Source of the DNA: Secundilactobacillus odoratitofui DSM 19909 = JCM 15043
GTDB taxonomy: Bacteria; Bacillota; Bacilli; Lactobacillales; Lactobacillaceae
NCBI RefSeq assembly: GCF_001434895.1
Contig: NZ_AZEE01000030.1
Span: 224,526-288,525 of the forward strand
Direction: 5' to 3'
Length of the DNA: 64,000 nt
Positions within the stretch are counted from its first letter, which is position 1, and every line of letters begins with the position of its first letter. The position numbers and the translations under genes were made by a program. Positions 50,784 through 58,655 of the stretch are shown piece after piece. The notes under the pieces were generated by a model that was given only the letters and a program-made list of their open reading frames with translations, made no database searches and was not told the DNA's origin.

Positions 50784-50886
50784 GATAAAATGCAAAACCC
50801 AGAAGCTAAGCAAAAATAACCAGATTTCCGGGTTCAGGAAATCCGGTTATCTCTGCTTAGCTTCTGGGTTCTAAACGCATTTTATC
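50784..50886 (-). terminator. Very long hairpin terminator of the GAPDH gene
   Basis: This 103-nt near-perfect inverted repeat abuts the gap stop codon. Paired blocks from outside inward are GATAAAATGC/GCATTTTATC, AACCCAGAAGCTAAGCA/TGCTTAGCTTCTGGGTT, AATAACC/GGTTAT and GATTTCC/GGAAATC, with only short internal bulges. It is about three times longer than other terminators here. The rest of the gap to 50575 holds nothing recognisable. Confidence 0.75.
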
Positions 50887-51900
50887 TCACTCTGCATCTG
50901 CAAACTTCTTCGCCGTCCGCACCATATTCGATACGAACCCATACTCATTATCAAACCAAGTCGCGGTTTTAACCACCTGAAACTTGCCATTGGTAGTCAC
51001 TTCGGTTAGCGTTGGGTCAAACACACCGCCGTGGGTGTCGCCGATGATGTCTGAAGAAACGATGCTGTCGTCGTTCCAGCCAAATGATGGGTTGTCGTCA
51101 GTGTATGGTTTGATAGCATCGTTCACATCGTCTGCCGTGACACCTTCCGTACCCAGCACTGAGACTAATTCGCACACGGAACCATCGATGACCGCCACCC
51201 GTTGCGCGTGGCCTTGCAGGTGTCCGTCAAGGTCTGGAATCACCAAGCCGATTGCCTTCGCAGCGCCAGTTGAGTGCGGAATCGTGTTGGCGGATGCGGT
51301 CCGGTTCGGCCGTAATTTGCTACCCTTTGGGCCATCCAGAATCATCTGGGAGGCGGTGAAGGCGTGGATTACGGTCATAGTGCCGACCTCCAGGCCAAAT
51401 TCCTTGTTGAGTGCTGCTGCCATTGGGGCCAGCGCGTTGGTGGTGCAAGAACCAGCCGAAATAATCGTGTCGTCAGGTGTAATGGTGTCGTCGTTGACGT
51501 TGTACACAATCGTCTTGATTGGGCCAGCGGGCGCTGAAATCAGGACCTTCTTCACACCGGCGGCCAAATGAGCTTGGGACTTTTCCTTGGAAGTATAGAA
51601 ACCAGTGCATTCCAGCACCAGTTCTACGCCGTCGTTGGCAACCCAGGGAATGTCCTTGGCGTCACGCTCGGCGTAGACCTTGTACGCGTGCCCGTCGATG
51701 ACCAGTGAATCATCGGTGGCCGAAACGTCATAAGGCACGGTGCCGTGAGTCGTATCGTATTTGAATAAGTAAGCTAACATTGAGGGAGTGGTCAAATCGT
51801 TAATGGCGGTGACTTCAATCTCCGGGTCCTGAAGTTCGAGGATCCGACGTAAAACTAAGCGGCCAATGCGGCCAAAACCGTTAATTCCTACTTTTACCAT
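50887..51900 (-). CDS. gap: Type I glyceraldehyde-3-phosphate dehydrogenase
   Basis: This glycolytic enzyme makes 1,3-bisphosphoglycerate with NAD+. ATG at 51900 behind GGAGGAGA gives the usual 337 residues beginning [19 protein letters not shown]. The catalytic Cys lies in [12 protein letters not shown]. Asp in INDLTT at the end of the second beta strand favours NAD over NADP. The substrate loop reads [16 protein letters not shown], slightly off the usual RVPV-x-TGS. It stands alone, not in a cggR-gap-pgk-tpi cluster, so it may be a second copy. A much longer upstream start at 52077 is rejected. Confidence 0.92.
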   Translation of the reverse strand: MVKVGINGFGRIGRLVLRRILELQDPEIEVTAINDLTTPSMLAYLFKYDTTHGTVPYDVSATDDSLVIDGHAYKVYAERDAKDIPWVANDGVELVLECTGFYTSKEKSQAHLAAGVKKVLISAPAGPIKTIVYNVNDDTITPDDTIISAGSCTTNALAPMAAALNKEFGLEVGTMTVIHAFTASQMILDGPKGSKLRPNRTASANTIPHSTGAAKAIGLVIPDLDGHLQGHAQRVAVIDGSVCELVSVLGTEGVTADDVNDAIKPYTDDNPSFGWNDDSIVSSDIIGDTHGGVFDPTLTEVTTNGKFQVVKTATWFDNEYGFVSNMVRTAKKFADAE

Positions 51901-52120
51901 AATATCTCCTCCTTGTGCAGCTACCTGATGGTAACTTTCAAAGCTATTATACGGGGAGAGGGAGTGAATCCAAATTGATGTGACTTCAGGTCTGGACCAG
52001 ATGTGACGGTATGGAAATAGTGTTGGAATAATTAAATAGAGAATGATGTCAATATTCCCAATTAAGTTGGAAATCATTTACCACATTCCGTTGTATACTA
52101 GATAAAATAAAGTCTGTTGC

Positions 52121-52150
52121 TTGCATACGCAGGCAAAACGATGCTACAAT
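52121..52150 (+). promoter_or_regulatory. copY promoter
   Basis: TTGCAT and TACAAT are separated by 18 bp, followed by the cop box. Confidence 0.55.
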
Positions 52151-52164
52151 ACTGCTAGTGAATT

Positions 52165-52174
52165 TACAACTGTA
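52165..52174. promoter_or_regulatory. cop box (CopY operator)
   Basis: TACAACTGTA matches the known CopY-type operator TACAnnTGTA exactly. It lies just downstream of the predicted transcription start and before copY. Only one copy is seen; copper operons often have two. Confidence 0.85.
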
Positions 52175-52188
52175 AACGGAGGAACGCC

Positions 52189-52629
52189 ATGAGTGAAGCA
52201 TTACAAAATAACATTGCTGAAATTACCCCATCTGAGTGGGAATTGATGCGCATCGTCTGGACCAAGGGTGAAATCTTCTCTCGTGAACTGATCGATTTGC
52301 TGCAGGCTAAGCGGCAGTGGTCGGATTCCACCGTGAAGACGTTGTTGCGACGGCTGGTCAATAAAGGTCTGTTGGTGACCGAAAAACAGGAACGTCGCTT
52401 CCTATATAAAGCAACCATCAGCGAGACCGAAGCCATGAATGGCTCAGCTGAACAACTCTTCGACCACCTGTGTGCTATGAAGAAGGGTAAGACCTTGCTG
52501 GACTTGGTGGATCATGTGACCTTGACGCAGGATGACATCGCTAAGCTACAAAAGGCGTTGGCCGAAAAAGCACAGGGTGCACCTGAATCTGTACAATGTG
52601 ATTGCTTGCCTGGGGATTGCCATTGTTAG
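52189..52629 (+). CDS. copY: CopY-type copper-responsive repressor
   Basis: This is a 146-residue member of the BlaI/MecI/CopY winged-helix family. The N-terminal DNA-binding domain has TPSEWELMRIVWTKGE and WSDSTVKTLLRRLVNKGLL. The C-terminus carries the CxC...CxC copper/zinc site, seen as CDCLPGDCHC. In known systems copper displaces zinc and releases the cop box. No copA, copB or copZ lies next to it, so it is an orphan here. GGAGGAA precedes the ATG and a terminator follows. Confidence 0.92.
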   Translation: MSEALQNNIAEITPSEWELMRIVWTKGEIFSRELIDLLQAKRQWSDSTVKTLLRRLVNKGLLVTEKQERRFLYKATISETEAMNGSAEQLFDHLCAMKKGKTLLDLVDHVTLTQDDIAKLQKALAEKAQGAPESVQCDCLPGDCHC

Positions 52630-52704
52630 CAGCAACTCCCGTGTAGTCGAGAGACAATCGGGCTGTGACGAATCTGTTTCATGGTAACAAAATAGGTTAA
52701 GTTC

Positions 52705-52745
52705 AAAACGGTCATTTACGCCAATCGCGTAGATGGCCGTTTTTT
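52705..52745 (+). terminator. Terminator of copY
   Basis: AAAACGG-CAT-TACGC / GCGTA-ATG-CCGTTTT hairpin followed by six Ts. Confidence 0.88.
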
Positions 52746-52857
52746 GCACATCACTGCAGCATTTCTTCAAAAAAATCGACGTCATCAAAATACAAGTCTA
52801 TTATTCAAATTTGATTTATATATAATTAGACTTATCAAGTAAAAAGGATATTGAGAG

Positions 52858-53793
52858 ATGAAACAACGATTTGTTACCCGTACCGCATTGATGATGGTGA
52901 GTGGTGCCTTGCTGAGCGCTACGATGCCTATTTTGCCTAGTCACTTTGACACAACGATGACCGCTCAAGCTGCAACGGTGATCCCATACAGTACCTTCAC
53001 CGCTGATTTCACTGCTTTACAAACGGCAGTGAACATGGCTGGTCACAAGGTTCAGTCTGAAATTGGTGCCAGTTTCTACGCCGATTTGAAGGCTGAACCA
53101 GAAGATGCCTATTCAAACTACCTCGGCTCATTTTCGGACGCCATCGAGACCTTCAGAAACGATGTTTACGATGACTACGATTACGACGAGGATGGCGACA
53201 TGTATTTAACCACCGACTTTGCACCTGACTGGGCAGCACTAAGTTCACTGTACCAGCAGTTTAAAGACCGTTTCTCCAAGGCTGAGCAGACCCAACTGGC
53301 TAGTATGTATGCCGCAGTGGTGAACGAAGATGATCCAGATACCATAACCGATAACGCCTATGATTTTGCCCAGGAATTGTCCGACGCTGTTGTCGCGTGG
53401 GGAGCGGATGTCACGCTCGCACAACCTCAGTCGACCGATTCGCAGGTCACCACGACCAAAACGACGACTAAAACGGGTTCGTCCACGACAAACACCAATA
53501 CCAAAACCGTCACGACCACGGCCAAGAAGGGGACGATCACCCAACTTAAGGCCCATCGCACGGCATCGAAGAAATCAGTTAAAGTCACTGGCACAGTTAA
53601 AGCAAGCAAATCAGCCAACTATGCACGAATCAAGACTTATAAAGGCTATCGTTACGCTAAATTAAATCGTAAACATCAATTTAGTAAGACAATCTACGCG
53701 CCAAAAGCTAAAGTTGTGAAGGTAGTGGCTGGTCATTACGCACACGGTCATTTCACTGCGAAGACTAGTACAAAAACTGTTCACGTTAAATAA
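52858..53793 (+). CDS. Secreted protein with Thr-rich linker and Ig-like C-terminus
   Basis: This is a 311-residue exported protein. The signal peptide spans TALMMVSGALLSATMPI, with cleavage after AQA-A near residue 40. An acidic helical domain (residues 45-175) is followed by a Thr-rich linker (about 190-225) and a basic C-terminal beta-rich domain with KSVKVTGTVKASKSANYARI, related to the Ig-like domain of the protein at 44339. No anchor motif. The family is unknown. The ATG follows a weak AAAAGGA site. Confidence 0.6.
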   Translation: MKQRFVTRTALMMVSGALLSATMPILPSHFDTTMTAQAATVIPYSTFTADFTALQTAVNMAGHKVQSEIGASFYADLKAEPEDAYSNYLGSFSDAIETFRNDVYDDYDYDEDGDMYLTTDFAPDWAALSSLYQQFKDRFSKAEQTQLASMYAAVVNEDDPDTITDNAYDFAQELSDAVVAWGADVTLAQPQSTDSQVTTTKTTTKTGSSTTNTNTKTVTTTAKKGTITQLKAHRTASKKSVKVTGTVKASKSANYARIKTYKGYRYAKLNRKHQFSKTIYAPKAKVVKVVAGHYAHGHFTAKTSTKTVHVK

Positions 53794-53802
53794 TGCCATC
53801 AA

Positions 53803-53850
53803 AAAATCGGCTGTCCGCTCAATGATTCATTGCGGACAGCCGATTTTAGT
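53803..53850. terminator. Bidirectional terminator
   Basis: The perfect 16-bp pair at 53803-53818 and 53832-53847 has AAAATCGG and CCGATTTT ends. It serves the secreted-protein gene and the convergent chimeric gene. Confidence 0.88.
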
Positions 53851-53884
53851 TAGTTTGATTTAAATTAAAATTGTTTAGATCCGT

Positions 53885-55147
53885 TTAGTTGCGACGCTTG
53901 CGGTCAACTGATGCACCTAGTAAGCCCATCAGGGTCAAAAGCAGCGTACCAATCAGTGAAATAGCAGTTGAATTTGCTTCACTGGTTTGTGGTAATTGGT
54001 TTTTGGTAGCCGTTGCCTTTTGGATTGAAACGGTCTGTTCAGCGGCTGGTTGGTTGATCGTCGTTGCTGTTGGCTTAACGGATGAGCTTTCGTTTTGATT
54101 GTTAAGGGTCGTTAAACCGGACTGATTATTAGTTGTTGCAGCTGTTTTTTCAGCAACTTCAGGCTGATTTTGTGGTTGAGCTTCTGGTGTGACTGGTTGC
54201 GTTGGCTCAGTTGGTACCACCGGATTAGTTGGCTCACTAGGGTCCGGTGGTGTTACCGGTTCAGTCGGATTAGCAGGTTCGCTTGGGTCCGTGGGGTTTA
54301 CCGGCTCAGTTGGATTAGTTGGCGTGGTCGTACCGCCATTGTTATCCGGGTTGCCGTTATCCGAATCAGGATCAACCGGTGTCACAGCGACCTTCGTATA
54401 AACGACTTGGTCAGTAGTTGTAATCGTCCCATCAGGATTGACTGTGGCAGTAAACGTCGACTTATCAGCTGTATAACCAGTGAGCGTAGGAACGTTCAAC
54501 GTCAACGTTTGACCAGTTTTGCCAGTGACGTCCTTAATCGTTTGCGGCTGAGATGCGCCGTCAACAGTGGCTGGTAAGGTAACGTCAGCTGTCGCGGTAT
54601 TAGCGGTGTAGGTGACACTCTCGTCAGTGGCCGCGTTATCGAGCGCCAATTTAGCTAGTAAGGGATTTTGGCCAATGCCCACCGTCGTGATAATACCGGT
54701 CTGCTCAAAAACGCGATCTTGAATGGCTCTCGCAATCTCAACGTTACTACCAAATAACTTATGGGATCCGCTCACGTCGAGAAAACTCTCATCAATCGAA
54801 TAGGGGAACCAGTGGGTATCATCGGTGAACTGCCGGTAGATTTTATTGATTTGATAGTTCAGTTGAATGTAGTCTTGCATATGTGGATCGACTAGCTTTA
54901 AGTCCATGTCTTCCCTGAGTTCATAGCGCCGAGTGCCTAACTTAACACCGTAATTTTGCTTGGCATAGGGGCTTGCTGCTAAAATCAAGCCGCCACTGGA
55001 TTCTTCTCTGGACAATACTGCAATTTTGGCTGAAGTTGGAAACTCTGCGCGTTTGATGGCTTCCGTTGAGGCGTAAAAGGACTTGCAGTCAATGCAGAGA
55101 ATATCGTGAACGGGCAATCGGTATGGATCTGAAAGTGGAGTGGTCAT
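53885..55147 (-). CDS. Chimeric gene: truncated Y-family DNA polymerase fused in frame to LPxTG surface protein C-terminus
   Basis: Two unrelated parts form one 420-residue frame. Residues 1 to about 171 are the start of a UmuC/UvrX-type translesion polymerase: ILCIDCKSFYAS with the metal-binding Asp20, YSIDESFLDVSG with the catalytic SIDE (Asp119, Glu120), and TVGIGQNPLLAKLALDN. There the match stops, without thumb and little-finger domains. The rest is a MucBP-like beta domain (SVTYTANTATADVTL... GQTLTLNVP), a Pro-rich NPTEP/DPSEP repeat wall spacer, and the sorting signal LPQTS at about 385-389 with a hydrophobic helix and RKRRN tail. There is no signal peptide, so the anchor probably cannot be used. 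ATG at 55147 overlaps the yolD-like stop. It is most simply the scar of a deletion that joined two genes. Confidence 0.85.
   Translation of the reverse strand: MTTPLSDPYRLPVHDILCIDCKSFYASTEAIKRAEFPTSAKIAVLSREESSGGLILAASPYAKQNYGVKLGTRRYELREDMDLKLVDPHMQDYIQLNYQINKIYRQFTDDTHWFPYSIDESFLDVSGSHKLFGSNVEIARAIQDRVFEQTGIITTVGIGQNPLLAKLALDNAATDESVTYTANTATADVTLPATVDGASQPQTIKDVTGKTGQTLTLNVPTLTGYTADKSTFTATVNPDGTITTTDQVVYTKVAVTPVDPDSDNGNPDNNGGTTTPTNPTEPVNPTDPSEPANPTEPVTPPDPSEPTNPVVPTEPTQPVTPEAQPQNQPEVAEKTAATTNNQSGLTTLNNQNESSSVKPTATTINQPAAEQTVSIQKATATKNQLPQTSEANSTAISLIGTLLLTLMGLLGASVDRKRRN
54150..54370 (-). repeat. Pro-rich short-period coding repeats in the wall-spacing region
   Basis: Repeated units of the form xPxEP/DPSEP (NPTEPVNPTDPSEPANPTEP) are encoded by a directly repeated DNA pattern with about 12-18 bp periods. 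Such spacers vary in copy number and are targets for recombination. Confidence 0.6.
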
Positions 55148-55512
55148 GATGACCACCATTTTTTAGCCGGGATGACGGTTGCGTGGCGAATATCGGCTAC
55201 GTTGACGGTGACAAGCTCGGTATCGGTTTGAAGGAACACGACGCTGTTTTGATGGCCAATCACCACACCCGTTAATTCAGTTAAACCCTTAGCCGTCATC
55301 AATTGAAGGGTTGCTTTTTTGGTTCGCTCCCAACTCGTCTGAAGTTGCTGGTCAATGTCTGATGCCGACATTGGTGGTAAGGGGGTTACGGGGCGCTCAC
55401 GTGAACCTTCCTGTTCCATATAGTTCGTGTGGTCACTCATAAAAAAGCCGAGCCACTTCATCATGCCACGGTCGGGGTACAACCACAGTTCTCTTGGTAC
55501 TTCTCGAATCAT
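55144..55512 (-). CDS. YolD-like protein of the Y-family polymerase operon
   Basis: ATG at 55512 behind GAGGTG gives 122 residues. The protein has KWLGFFMSDHTNYM near the start and SASDIDQQLQTSWERT in the middle; the C-terminal part has LTELTGVVIGHQNSVVFLQT. YolD-like genes sit directly before UvrX/UmuC-type polymerases in Firmicutes and their phages, as here, with a 4-bp overlap into the polymerase. An in-frame start at 55551 would overlap the previous gene. Confidence 0.75.
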   Translation of the reverse strand: MIREVPRELWLYPDRGMMKWLGFFMSDHTNYMEQEGSRERPVTPLPPMSASDIDQQLQTSWERTKKATLQLMTAKGLTELTGVVIGHQNSVVFLQTDTELVTVNVADIRHATVIPAKKWWSS

Positions 55513-55537
55513 CACAATCACCTCGTTAACGTCATCG

Positions 55538-55855
55538 CTAACTATGTCCATGGTAGATATCGTGGGTAATGTCCTTGGTGGGGTGTACCAGCTGATGAGT
55601 GTCCCGTTCGATCAGCCGCAGTTGCGTAAAGGTGCGAAGGTCGCGCAATACTTCGCGGTACAGCGCTGGATCGCGTTTAATGGCTAATAATTCCCTGGAG
55701 TGGACGAGCTTGGAACCGGTTCGCTGCTTCTCAATGAAGAAGTAATAGCGGTCAAAAAAATGGTTATTCACAGCTAACAGCCAGTAGCGATACTTGTATT
55801 CACGGAGAAAGTAGCGCTCGTAGCGGGCCTTTAGGTCTCTGGACTCCTTACGCAT
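55538..55855 (-). CDS. Hypothetical protein, first gene of the SOS operon
   Basis: ATG at 55855 gives 105 residues; the GTG at 55864 is part of the GAGGTG ribosome binding site. The product is charged and rich in aromatic residues (RYERYFLREYKYRYWLLAVN, DRYYFFIEKQRTGSK), probably alpha-helical, with no recognised domain. It lies directly behind the LexA box and before the yolD-like and polymerase genes, so a role in the DNA damage response is likely by context only. Confidence 0.65.
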   Translation of the reverse strand: MRKESRDLKARYERYFLREYKYRYWLLAVNNHFFDRYYFFIEKQRTGSKLVHSRELLAIKRDPALYREVLRDLRTFTQLRLIERDTHQLVHPTKDITHDIYHGHS

Positions 55856-55879
55856 GTTGATCACCTCATGATTATTTTA

Positions 55880-55893
55880 CGAACATACGTTCG
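55880..55893. promoter_or_regulatory. LexA (SOS) box
   Basis: CGAACATACGTTCG is a perfect palindrome matching the Gram-positive LexA/DinR consensus CGAACRNRYGTTYG. It lies 25 bp before the start of the first gene of the minus-strand operon, so the operon, including the chimera, should be induced by DNA damage. Confidence 0.9.
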
Positions 55894-55956
55894 AGTTGTC
55901 AACTGCATTTTCATTTCACAATTGTAAATCCTTACCGAGGACCTTTCAGACAACGT

Positions 55957-55985
55957 AAAAAAGGTGACCCAACTGGGTCACCTTT
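55957..55985 (-). terminator. Terminator of the CoA-disulfide-reductase fusion gene
   Basis: AAAGGTGACCC-AACT-GGGTCACCTTT, followed on the minus strand by a T run. Confidence 0.85.
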
Positions 55986-55996
55986 ACGCGGTAACT

Positions 55997-58483
55997 TTAA
56001 ATAAACAAACTGGTGTTACGTTGGCGGGCATCACCAAGGTACGATGCAACACCGCCAAATTCGACGCCATCAATTAATTCGGCCTGCTCAACGCCCATCA
56101 AGTCCATGCTCATGGTACAAGCGACCATTTTAACGCCAGCATCCTGTGCTTTTTGTAACATGGTTTCGAGTTGATCCACGTTATTTTTCCGCATGAGTTT
56201 TTTCATCATGCTGCGACCAGCACCCAACATGTTGAGGTTGGAAAGTGGGAGCTTTTGAGCACCGTGAGGAAGGGCCATATCAAACATTTTGGCCATCCCA
56301 CGTTTGTGAAGTTTAACGCCGGGGCGCTTAATGACGTTGAGTCCCCAGAAGGTGAAGAACATGGTGACTGGCTGGCCCATTGCAGCGGCACCCTGAGCGA
56401 TGATGAGGCTGGCAATCGCCTTATCAAAGTCACCGTCGAAGACAACGATCGTTGTGCCTTCATTATTGGTATTTGTGGTGGGCTCGTGACTTGAAGTCGT
56501 GGCAGCCTCGGTCGCCAAAGTGTCACAGGCCTCAGTTGTGACACCTTTTTGGACCGTCGCTACGACCTTGTCACCCTGAATCTCGTTGTTGATAATCGTA
56601 TTGTGGGTAGCCTTGGCCCAGGCGTCGATATCCTTGTAGAAGCCAAAGTCAGAAGCGGTCACTTTAACTTGCTGACCGTCAGCCAGGTCGTCCATGGTTT
56701 GACGCACTTTCAAAATCGGGCCGGGACACTGGAGACCACAGGCATCCAGTTCGATTTGTTTTGTGGTGGATTGAGCCGTGGTGGCAGCCGTCGCTGTTGT
56801 TGGCGCTGCGGGTTTCGCCGCTGGTGTCTCGGGATGGGTTAACTGGTATTTGGCGACCCGATAAGTTTTGAGGCCGCCGTCCAGATTGTAGACATCAAAA
56901 CCGTTTTGTGCCAGTACACGGGCCACGTTATAACCACGGAGGCCCACTGCACAGTAAACGTAAATTGGTTGATTTTTTGGTAGTTCGCTCAAACGGTCAC
57001 GAATTTCACTTCGCGGAATCGAGACAGCGGTTTCAATTTTAGGTTCCGCTAATAATTCATCAGGGTTCCGGACGTCCAGAAAATAAGCTTTATTGGCAAT
57101 CAATTGATCAACTTGGTGCCATTGGACACGCTTGACTAAATTGTCCGCAACGTCCATGGCGATAAAACCAGCAAAGTTAACGGGGTCCTTAGCTGAAGCG
57201 TATGGCGGTGCGTAGGCCACTTCGATATCAGCTAGTTCGCTGACTTTAGCGTGAAAATGCATGGCAGTCGCGATGACGTCAATTCGTTTGGTGACACCTT
57301 TAGTCCCGACAGCTTGAGCGCCGAGAATTTCACCGGTTGGCGCAAAAAGGACCTTTAATTCGATTGGTGCGGCGCCGGGATAGTAGGCGGCACTTGAATT
57401 AGGGTGGAGGTGAATGACGTCATACGCCATATTAGCGGCAGTCAGTTGCTTTTCATTAGCACCAGTCGCAGCAGCAGTTAAGGCGAAGACCTTGGCAACT
57501 GAAGTACCCAGTACAGCTGGGTTGGTGTGATCAATGCCACAGAGTTGGTCAGCGAGGTAGCGGCCCTGTCGGTTGGCTGGACCGGCCAGTGGAATCGAAA
57601 CGGTCTGTTTGGTGACGGCGTTCACAACGGTGCTGACATCACCGATGGCATAAACGTTAGGTAGGTTGGTTTCAAATTGCGCATTGGTTGTGATGAAGCC
57701 TTTTTCATTCGTCTTGATGCCAGCGTCAATTGCCAGTTTAGACGTTGGCTTGACACCGATGGCTAGAATGACCATGTCCGTTTGCAGCGTCTCGCCGTTA
57801 CCCAGTTCAAGAACGTGGCCGTGTGCTGTAAAGCCATTGAGCTTGGTGTTTAGGCGCACATCGACACCATTTAAATTAAGGTGCTCATGCAGATACTGCG
57901 CCATTTCAAAATCTAGGTTTGGCATGACCTGATCAGAAGCTTCGACTAAAGTCACGGCTAAACCGCGGTCGTGGAGGTTTTCGACCATTTCAAGGCCAAT
58001 AAAGCCACCGCCAACAACGGTTGCGTGCGTTGGCTTGGTGGTCTCAATGAACTGGGTAATGGCATCCACATCGGGTACCGTCCTGACAGTAAAGACGTTT
58101 TGTGCTTCTGCCAAGCCAGGGAAGTTAGGCACGATTGGACTGGCACCAGTGGATAAGATCAAGTGGTCGTAGTGATCTTGAATCTGACCATCTGGCGTCT
58201 GAACGGTGACTTGCTGGGCGTCAGCATCAATGGCTGTAACCTTACTGTTAAGGTGTACTGGAATGTTGAAGTCCTGTTGCATATCTTCGGGTGTGGAGAC
58301 GAAGAGGCTGTCACGTTCTTTGATTTGTTGACCAACATAGTAGGGTAAGCCACAGTTAGCAAAGGAGATATAGGGACCTGCTTCATACATCACGATCTGC
58401 GCATCTTCATTTAACCGGCGTAATCGGGTCGCAACACTCGCACCACCTGCAACACCGCCGACAATTATGAACTTGTTTGACAT
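55997..58483 (-). CDS. CoA-disulfide reductase / rhodanese / TusA / DsrE fusion (persulfide handling)
   Basis: This 828-residue four-domain protein reduces and relays sulfane sulfur. Residues 1-445 are a CoA-disulfide reductase flavoprotein: FAD motif VGGVAGGAS, active-site Cys44 in SFANCGLPYYVG, second nucleotide site VVGGGFIGLE, AIGD near 280. Residues about 455-545 are a rhodanese with Cys511 in YVYCAVGLRGYN. A linker rich in Ala, Thr and Pro leads to TusA (575-645) with CGLQCPGP, Cys586. After a second linker comes a DsrE-like domain (677-828) with Cys789. All catalytic Cys are present. AGGAGGAA lies before the ATG. It is divergent from trx and a CstR-like gene, sharing an operator pair; it is probably derepressed by persulfides. 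Confidence 0.9.
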   Translation of the reverse strand: MSNKFIIVGGVAGGASVATRLRRLNEDAQIVMYEAGPYISFANCGLPYYVGQQIKERDSLFVSTPEDMQQDFNIPVHLNSKVTAIDADAQQVTVQTPDGQIQDHYDHLILSTGASPIVPNFPGLAEAQNVFTVRTVPDVDAITQFIETTKPTHATVVGGGFIGLEMVENLHDRGLAVTLVEASDQVMPNLDFEMAQYLHEHLNLNGVDVRLNTKLNGFTAHGHVLELGNGETLQTDMVILAIGVKPTSKLAIDAGIKTNEKGFITTNAQFETNLPNVYAIGDVSTVVNAVTKQTVSIPLAGPANRQGRYLADQLCGIDHTNPAVLGTSVAKVFALTAAATGANEKQLTAANMAYDVIHLHPNSSAAYYPGAAPIELKVLFAPTGEILGAQAVGTKGVTKRIDVIATAMHFHAKVSELADIEVAYAPPYASAKDPVNFAGFIAMDVADNLVKRVQWHQVDQLIANKAYFLDVRNPDELLAEPKIETAVSIPRSEIRDRLSELPKNQPIYVYCAVGLRGYNVARVLAQNGFDVYNLDGGLKTYRVAKYQLTHPETPAAKPAAPTTATAATTAQSTTKQIELDACGLQCPGPILKVRQTMDDLADGQQVKVTASDFGFYKDIDAWAKATHNTIINNEIQGDKVVATVQKGVTTEACDTLATEAATTSSHEPTTNTNNEGTTIVVFDGDFDKAIASLIIAQGAAAMGQPVTMFFTFWGLNVIKRPGVKLHKRGMAKMFDMALPHGAQKLPLSNLNMLGAGRSMMKKLMRKNNVDQLETMLQKAQDAGVKMVACTMSMDLMGVEQAELIDGVEFGGVASYLGDARQRNTSLFI

Positions 58484-58529
58484 GGTAATTCCTCCTATAT
58501 GTGAAATTTATCATTTGTTGTGATTTATT

Positions 58530-58546
58530 ATACCCCCTAAAGGTAT
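58530..58546. promoter_or_regulatory. CsoR/CstR-type operator 1
   Basis: ATACCCCCTAAAGGTAT is a 17-bp inverted repeat with ATACC and GGTAT ends and a GC tract, like known CsoR/CstR operators. It lies 47 bp before the fusion gene, near its promoter. Confidence 0.72.
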
Positions 58547-58604
58547 AATGTCAATATATTAAATAATTGCTGTTTTAATGGTGAAAACAAATTATTTGAT
58601 ATAT

Positions 58605-58621
58605 ATACCCTACATAGGTAT
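58605..58621. promoter_or_regulatory. CsoR/CstR-type operator 2
   Basis: ATACCCTACATAGGTAT is a second 17-bp site with the same ends as operator 1, 58 bp from it. It lies 34 bp before trx, where it would block trx-cstR transcription. Confidence 0.72.
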
Positions 58622-58655
58622 AATAAAGTTAATCAAAAATAAAGCAGGTGCCGTG

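Noticed and set aside
50887-52077. Longer 396-residue start for the GAPDH gene
   Set aside because: The extra 59 residues look like translated promoter DNA. ATG at 51900 has GGAGGAG and the invariant [12 protein letters not shown] start.
53245-53665. Long frames on both strands over the Thr-rich part of the secreted protein
   Set aside because: They are shadows of the repetitive Thr/Lys codons in the plus-strand gene. They have no RBS and no recognisable domain.
54170-54577. 135-codon plus-strand frame opposite the wall-spacer repeats
   Set aside because: It is a low-complexity Trp/Ser/Arg shadow of the Pro/Glu/Thr repeats, without a credible start.
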